Of a DNA stretch of 64,000 bases, positions 58,292-64,000 are shown piece after piece. Position numbers and translations under genes: made by a program. Every line of letters begins with the position of its first letter. Positions within the stretch are counted from its first letter, which is position 1. The notes beneath the pieces were generated by a model, which worked only from the letters and a program-made list of their open reading frames with translations, had not been told where the DNA came from and made no database searches. This DNA is from Phyllostachys edulis (Eukaryota > Streptophyta > Magnoliopsida > Poales > Poaceae): contig CM070554.1 in the NCBI GenBank assembly GCA_036346405.1, positions 46,523,058 to 46,587,057 on the forward strand, written 5' to 3'.

Positions 58292-59607
58292 ACTATCTCA
58301 AATTCTCAATACTCTACAAATAGCAAAATCAAGATAGCAAAAACTTAGCAAGGACAAAGTGCATATTCGTGAGGTCATAAGAAATCAGCTCAACTTAGTG
58401 ACATGATACCGATGGAAATATTAGGAAATTAGACATTAATGATGGCAGAATAATAGGTCTAAATAATAACAATAAACGGTAGTGAAAAACTCTCCAAAAG
58501 AAATGATAGTGAAAAGTGCTTATTTAATTTTGATACTCAAAAAATTCCAAAGAAAGAACTTTAGAGACCCGATTATTTATCGTTTCTAAACCAAGGTTTT
58601 GCTAAGATCAATACCTCTGCATAAAAGAGCCTCGCATCGAATCAAGGTCCCAAAGTGAATCACCGCAGAAGGGCATCATTCCATAATTTTGGTATCCACC
58701 TATAATCCTCCATGTAATCGTAATTCACCGCCTAATCCTAATCTACAAAATGGGCATACTTTTTTGGACATTTTTCCTATGCCACCTCGATACAAGATCA
58801 CCCTCCAAAGTCAAAACCCTTTCTTGCCGTGGTGGCAACTATTTTACAAAATCTAGACCAAGGTTTGAACGTAAAGCTTGCAATGAAATAGCAAAACCTG
58901 TCCAAACATAAATTTCCACTATCCGGTTTGCCCCGATGCTAATACTAGTGATCTATTGATCCGTTAAAAGCCTACTTTGCTCATTTAAGCAAACATATGT
59001 ATGCTAGGTTGAGAAATAGAGATATCAAGATCAAGACATCAAGGTTGGACTACTCTACATTGTATGACGATCATATGGAAAATGAAAATATGAAAATGAT
59101 CTTTACATCTCGACCAAAACTGTCTTCCATATGTTACATGCTCAGACATGCATGTTTTTTAAAAACGTTTAAAACTAAAGCTTCCTCACTTAGATCGTTA
59201 AAAATAAAAGAAGCTAATAAAGATTAAAAGCAGCATACTGGATTGGCTAACACCCTGCTATGACTTGCTAGACATCACCCATACAATGATAGCAACGTTG
59301 TTTGGCTTCTTTACTATACTCTTAAGGCCAATGCCCAAACATCATAAAGACTAGCTCTAATTGATCAAACACCAAAAAAGAAGCTAGTGCTCCAGCAAAC
59401 AGAGACTACTAAGATATGAATTCTCATCTAGCAACATAGGCTGTCCACTCATTCTTGAGAAATGAAATGAAATATCAAAGTTTCACAACAAGAGGGATCT
59501 CGTCACCGTGACTTCACTATATTTACAAGGTCCACTATTAAATGCTACAGAGTGTAAAAGTTTAAGGTAAATAGTGCAAGATAAGGTAATTCTTGTGACA
59601 CATTTGC
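58292..59607. other. No gene seen
   Basis: Upstream side of the hAT gene; AT-rich, no recognisable coding content. Confidence 0.45.
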
Positions 59608-59823
59608 TTACTTGTCTCTGATAGCACGATGCCTATAAGCAAGCTTCCTTTTATTCACATCATCATAAGGAGAGCTAAAGCAATCGGCCTCAAAATCATA
59701 TGTTGTCAAGTCTTTCCCATCATCATATTCACTCAAAGCACCGAGATAGGGTTCGTTGTAGTTCTCACCTACATTTGGTGTGAGAACAAAATGTCCATTG
59801 ATGACATATAAAACGAACCCCAT
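59608..59823 (-). CDS. Small gene-like open frame, unidentified
   Basis: 71 codons starting MGFVLYVINGHFVL, acidic middle (SEYDDGKDLTTYDFEADC), basic end (KRKLAYRHRAIRDK). The composition looks coding and the sequence is complex, but I recognise no family. It could be an exon of a captured gene or of an hAT-associated gene, since it lies upstream of the hAT transposase on the same strand. Low confidence. Confidence 0.3.
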   Translation of the reverse strand: MGFVLYVINGHFVLTPNVGENYNEPYLGALSEYDDGKDLTTYDFEADCFSSPYDDVNKRKLAYRHRAIRDK

Positions 59824-59894
59824 GTTCTACAAATGTGCATCCAAATGGCTTAGCCATAACATCGAGAGAAGAATTTGTATTTCTAGTAGCATCA

Positions 59895-60535
59895 TCATGA
59901 ATCTAGAAAAGACCTCAATGAATCCAAGGGAGAAGCCCATACCCAGCTAATGTCCTCCACTCCTCCCGGTCTTGGAGCAAGGAGCACGACGCTTGGCCAA
60001 GTAGCCAAGCGAAGCCGGCGACCGCGAGGCGACGGAGGATTCATGCGGCAGCAAGGCGACGGCGCAGTGTGGGAGGCAAGGGAGCACGACGCGGCGGCAG
60101 CAACGGTGACCAAGAACTGAGGATTCATGGCTGCAGCAAGGACGGCGCAGGGGGGAGGCAGAGATGAGGAGGGAGGGGAGGCGGCAGGCCGCAAGAAGGG
60201 AGGAGGGGGGGCACATGCACAAGGCGCGACGAGGGGAGGGAGGCGAGGAGGTTTGAGGCGAGCCACCGTCATGACGGGAGGGCGCGGGGGGGGAAGACCT
60301 AAGACTGGACTAGATGAGGGGTAACGAGATTAGGTTGAGGGCCGACCACCAGGGAGGAGAGGAGGGACCGTGGGATCGGCCGGCAGCGGCGGCGCGGTGA
60401 GCGGCGGTTGGGAGCTCTTTTGGAGATCTGGATCGATCGAGAGAGAGAGAGAGAGAGAGAGAGTGAATTTGGAATTGGGGTTGAGGATGAGGAGTTTTGG
60501 CATTTTGGGCGGGTCTCAGTCTGAGTCATGGGCGT
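59895..60535. other. GC-rich promoter- or 5' exon-like block with (GA)n tract
   Basis: About 640 bp of GC-rich sequence with long overlapping Ala/Pro/Arg/Gly-rich frames on both strands, typical of a grass gene 5' region rather than of a specific protein. A (GA)n microsatellite runs at 60439-60463. With the small frame at 59608-59823 this could be the 5' end of a decayed minus-strand gene. Confidence 0.35.
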
Positions 60536-60611
60536 TGCAGCTTCACGGATCGCAAAAAATCAGATAATGGTCGGTAATATCCGATTATAACGCCGGATAG
60601 TTCGAAAATTC

Positions 60612-63600
60612 GGTAGAGACCCGATTTATTAGGCTCATAATACTTAGTCATCCAATTGACCCTAGTATTATCAACTAAATAAACTGTGTTCTCGAGATAT
60701 ATGTACTTCCCAAAAATGCAAAGACACACAACTCATTACAAAAGATTACATCAATTCCATTCAAACACATAGAATGTAACAAGCAACAAACCGTGGTTAA
60801 TATAAAATAAAGGATAGTTATTACAAAAGAGAGGCCGACCGGCCAAATAACAACAAGTCTACTAAGATAACAGCGGAAGCAAAAGTGCCATAGAGATGGC
60901 CATAACAAGAGCCAACCAGTGTGCCTTAGCCCACAAGGCAACTGACCGAACCGCCAAGCTAGTCGCTTTCTCAACCACCGCACATCTCACAAAAGTAAAG
61001 CCCTTTGGGCTCTACCTCCTCTGCAACAAAGTTATTAAGCAAGGCAAATGAGTACAAAAATATACTCGCAAGACTGACGTGTAGTATAACAGAACTATAG
61101 TTTAACTACATGCAAGCTTTATTTAAGTGGATGAGGCTTCAGACTCATTTTAAGCATAAAGCAAGTTTTCATTTGCAACAATGTAATAGATTGAAAGCAA
61201 TTTGACAAAGCATTTTTAATTGTTGAAGTAACAAGAGATAATAACATAACAACAACAACATGAACAACCTGGAAGTGACTAACCCCAGTCACCACAACAA
61301 TAGCACGAATTACCCATTCATACCACCCATGTCAAGTTTTAATTAAAGGTTGTAGTCTAATTCTCACGGGGCGTATCTGAGCGTGTCCATAACCTAGGAC
61401 GAGGCTATTCGAATAGTTTAACCCTGCAGGGGTGTACCAATGTACCCACACGTAAGACCGCCTTTTCGCCACATGATTTAGCACACTTCCTTTGGTATGC
61501 CGGCACGGCTAAGTCCTACGAGACATTTCCAATGGACGATGCTAATTAAGAGCCGAACCCACGGGATAAGGACACATTAGACAACTCTAGCCGGCCCGCT
61601 AATGCTCCTTCCTGCACCACACATACACATTTTATTTTTAAACACACCCACCGACCAGCTCATAATTAGCAACTCCCAAAGTACTTAGTCAAGAGAGGTT
61701 CCATATCCCCTCGTGTGGTTAGCACGCAAATTGCTCAAGACGGCATGCAAGTAATTCGGTCCTTGTTGACTCAGCATACTACCACATTCCAAAAACCACA
61801 CCATCCATCCAATATGCCCAAGTCCAATCCAATCCTTTTTATTTTCATATTTTGACTTTACAAATTAACAAAGCACGAGTGCTGGACATAAAGGAGTAAT
61901 AATTAGATTTATGTGATCAAGATCATCGACTAAATCGATGATCGCCCATTACTACCGATAACTAAGCATGTCTAAGCAATTGAAATCGAAAACTACTAAG
62001 TGATAAGAGCTCATCCAACGAGCTCAAACCACAGCAAATAACCTAGGCTCATGGTAGTAGAGGATAAACAATTCCTACAGATTATGCAACTATAGGATTG
62101 CTAGCGATGTTTTAACACAAGTAGCAGGCATACATACAAGTAAAACAATATATTAACCTTAAAGTAATGGGACGATAGAGGGGATATGATCAAACTACTT
62201 GCCTTGCTATTGCTGGTCAAATTGTTGCTGAGGATCGCTTTGGTTATCAATACGTTCTTCGGAACCTAACGAGAAAGCAAAAAAGAACCGATAAGAACAA
62301 AGAAAACAAAAAGGCTCAACAGCAAACTTTCTCCAAAAGCTTTGAAAATCTACAGCAGCAAGATAATGATTTATCATGAATTTAGCAACAAGAACCAATC
62401 GATTTGGATTCTCAATGCAAAAGTTATGATCAAATCAATTCTGCTCAGCTTTTAAAATAGGAAAAGTTACTATTCAAGTAATTAAATTGTTTGGCAACAA
62501 TTCTACAACAGAGGTGAAGCTGAGATTTTTATGGTAGCATAAGCACCTCATAATATGAACAACCCAATTGGATTCATCTCATTTGGAGCTATAATGCACC
62601 TTCTATCAATTTTTAAAGACAAGAACTTGAACAAAATTATAAAGCATAAGTATTCTTTTTGACAACAGCAACATGCTCAAAACTCATTTTCACAGTAAGT
62701 TCATTAATAGAGGAATCCAACAAAATTGGATTCACTCAAAAATAAGTTACAGAGAATTAGTTATGCATTTTACAAGTTAAAAGGATTTTTAATATAGCAA
62801 TTAAAGCCTACAAGTTAACAAAGTTAATTCTGGACATTTTTGTAACTATAATATGCTTAAAACCATTTTTAGATTCAAGTGTAGGTATTACCAGAATTGA
62901 CAAAGTTGATTTCAACTAAAAAGGAGTTAAATTGAATTTGTTATGCATTTTTAAACTTATCAGGAAATTTTAATACATTTAATAAAGCTGAAAAGAAGTA
63001 AAGCTTATTTTCCTATTTTTCTGAAGTCATATCATGCTTGAAACTATTTTTAGGTTAAACTTTAGCCCATAACAGATTTATTAAAAGTGGAATCAACCGA
63101 AAATGAACTAATATGAAATAGTTATACCTTTTCAAAGTTTAAAGCAATTTCTAGTTGTAAAATAAAGCTCCCGGGAAATAAGTAAGGATAAACTGAGATA
63201 TAAGGCGTGGCGCTATCGGGGCCGTTCATCTGGACATCAACGCCCACGCTAAGAGCTTCACGACAAAGACTCAAATTTCAAATCGACGCCCAAGGGATGT
63301 GGACCGTCGATTTCGCGAAGGAGGGCTGAGATTGAGAGAGCATTCGGCCGGTCCGAACAGCACAAAAGATCCGGGCCGCTGATCTAAAAATGAACGGGCG
63401 ATAAAGATTGATTCAATCGCCCGCAGACAAAGGAGAATCGACAAGCGGGGCCCATTGCCGCTGACGTGGAGTCACGCTACTGGTGTTTTTAAGACGCCAA
63501 GACAGAAAGGGCCCACCCGCCAGTGACTCATTGCACTGTGGGCAACTTAACGCTCCGAGGAGATTAATTAAGACATGGGCCCACGAGTCAGCGACACAAC

Positions 63601-64000
63601 AAAAGCGGCTAAGGACAGGATTAACAACTAAGCAAGGATTAGCATTAACAGATGGTGATTAAGGTGCTAAAGACGACAACGGGGATTGTTAACTCGCCCG
63701 ACAACGTCCCCGATGCACTCTCCGGCGAATCACCGGCGACACAGGCCCCGGCGTCGCGAACCAACGCCAGCTATGGGTGCGCAATAACATTGCGCACCCT
63801 CCAGTACCATTCACACCCTCGGTGATGGACCGGAGCGGCGGCGCGACGGCGAGGGGCGGCGGTGAACCTACGGCTAACGGTGACAGCGAGAAAAAGCTCC
63901 GCAGCGATCATTCAAGCAGGTGCCCAAGCTACTGGAAGCTACTAGGGACCTACCTGGATGACCCGGCGGGACAGAGACGGCTTGTGCAGCTCCGGCGACG
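60612..64000 (-). repeat. Part of a long gypsy LTR, runs off the window
   Basis: Carries, in the same orientation as the gypsy3 LTRs, the landmark CATAACCTAGGACGAGGCTATTCGAATAG (about 61387-61415) with its following CCTGCAGGGGTGTAC, and a GC-rich part beyond 63400 like the other LTRs. The left boundary near GGTAGAGACCCGATT is a guess. The other end is outside the window. No coding frame inside looks real. Confidence 0.55.

Overview
The window is repeat-dominated plant nuclear DNA, most likely from a grass. Reasons: a BARE/Angela-type LTR, Tat-lineage and chromovirus-type Ty3/gypsy elements with kilobase-long LTRs, a CACTA element with subterminal repeats, a RICESLEEPER-like hAT gene, and GC-rich gene-like patches in AT-rich DNA. 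No intact host gene was found. Species cannot be named from the sequence.

Layout. 1-2851: tandem minus-strand copia-type elements that encode only GAG and share a middle LTR. 3092-5986: non-autonomous CACTA element carrying a BARE/Angela-like solo LTR and a captured fragment of PCNA with its apparent promoter. 5987-8590: no gene, but a GGTCG-rich tandem array at about 8195-8555. 9813-22352: decayed minus-strand Ty3/gypsy element (gypsy1; 3' LTR, INT, RNase H, RT, protease, gag). It is split by a solo LTR (12630-15582, TSD CCCAA) that carries a captured SAE1 fragment, and by a complete non-autonomous LTR element (18664-21622, TSD AAGAC). 22682-39196: complete but mutated 16.5 kb plus-strand Tat-type gypsy element (gypsy2, TSD GATTT). 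It holds gag, protease, RT, RNase H and INT, a spliced antisense gene between pol and the 3' LTR, arrays of about 29-bp hairpins, and a nested 3.46 kb solo LTR (30298-33754, TSD TCTTG). 39881-51023: mosaic of a third, internally deleted minus-strand gypsy (gypsy3), LTR pieces in both orientations, a solo LTR (TSD GTCAT), a 1.4 kb palindrome and a Mutator-like MITE. 51024-60600: small decayed elements, an (AT)n microsatellite, gene-like fragments and a broken hAT transposase gene (56033-58291). 60612-64000: part of another long LTR.

The genes do not form a pathway; they are parts of mobile elements in different states of decay. Target-site duplications give a relative order of insertion. The two most notable contents are host gene pieces inside mobile elements: PCNA (DNA replication clamp) in the CACTA element and SAE1 (SUMO E1 small subunit) in an LTR. 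Most nonsense codons I could compare are explained by C-to-T or G-to-A changes, the pattern expected of methylated, silenced DNA.
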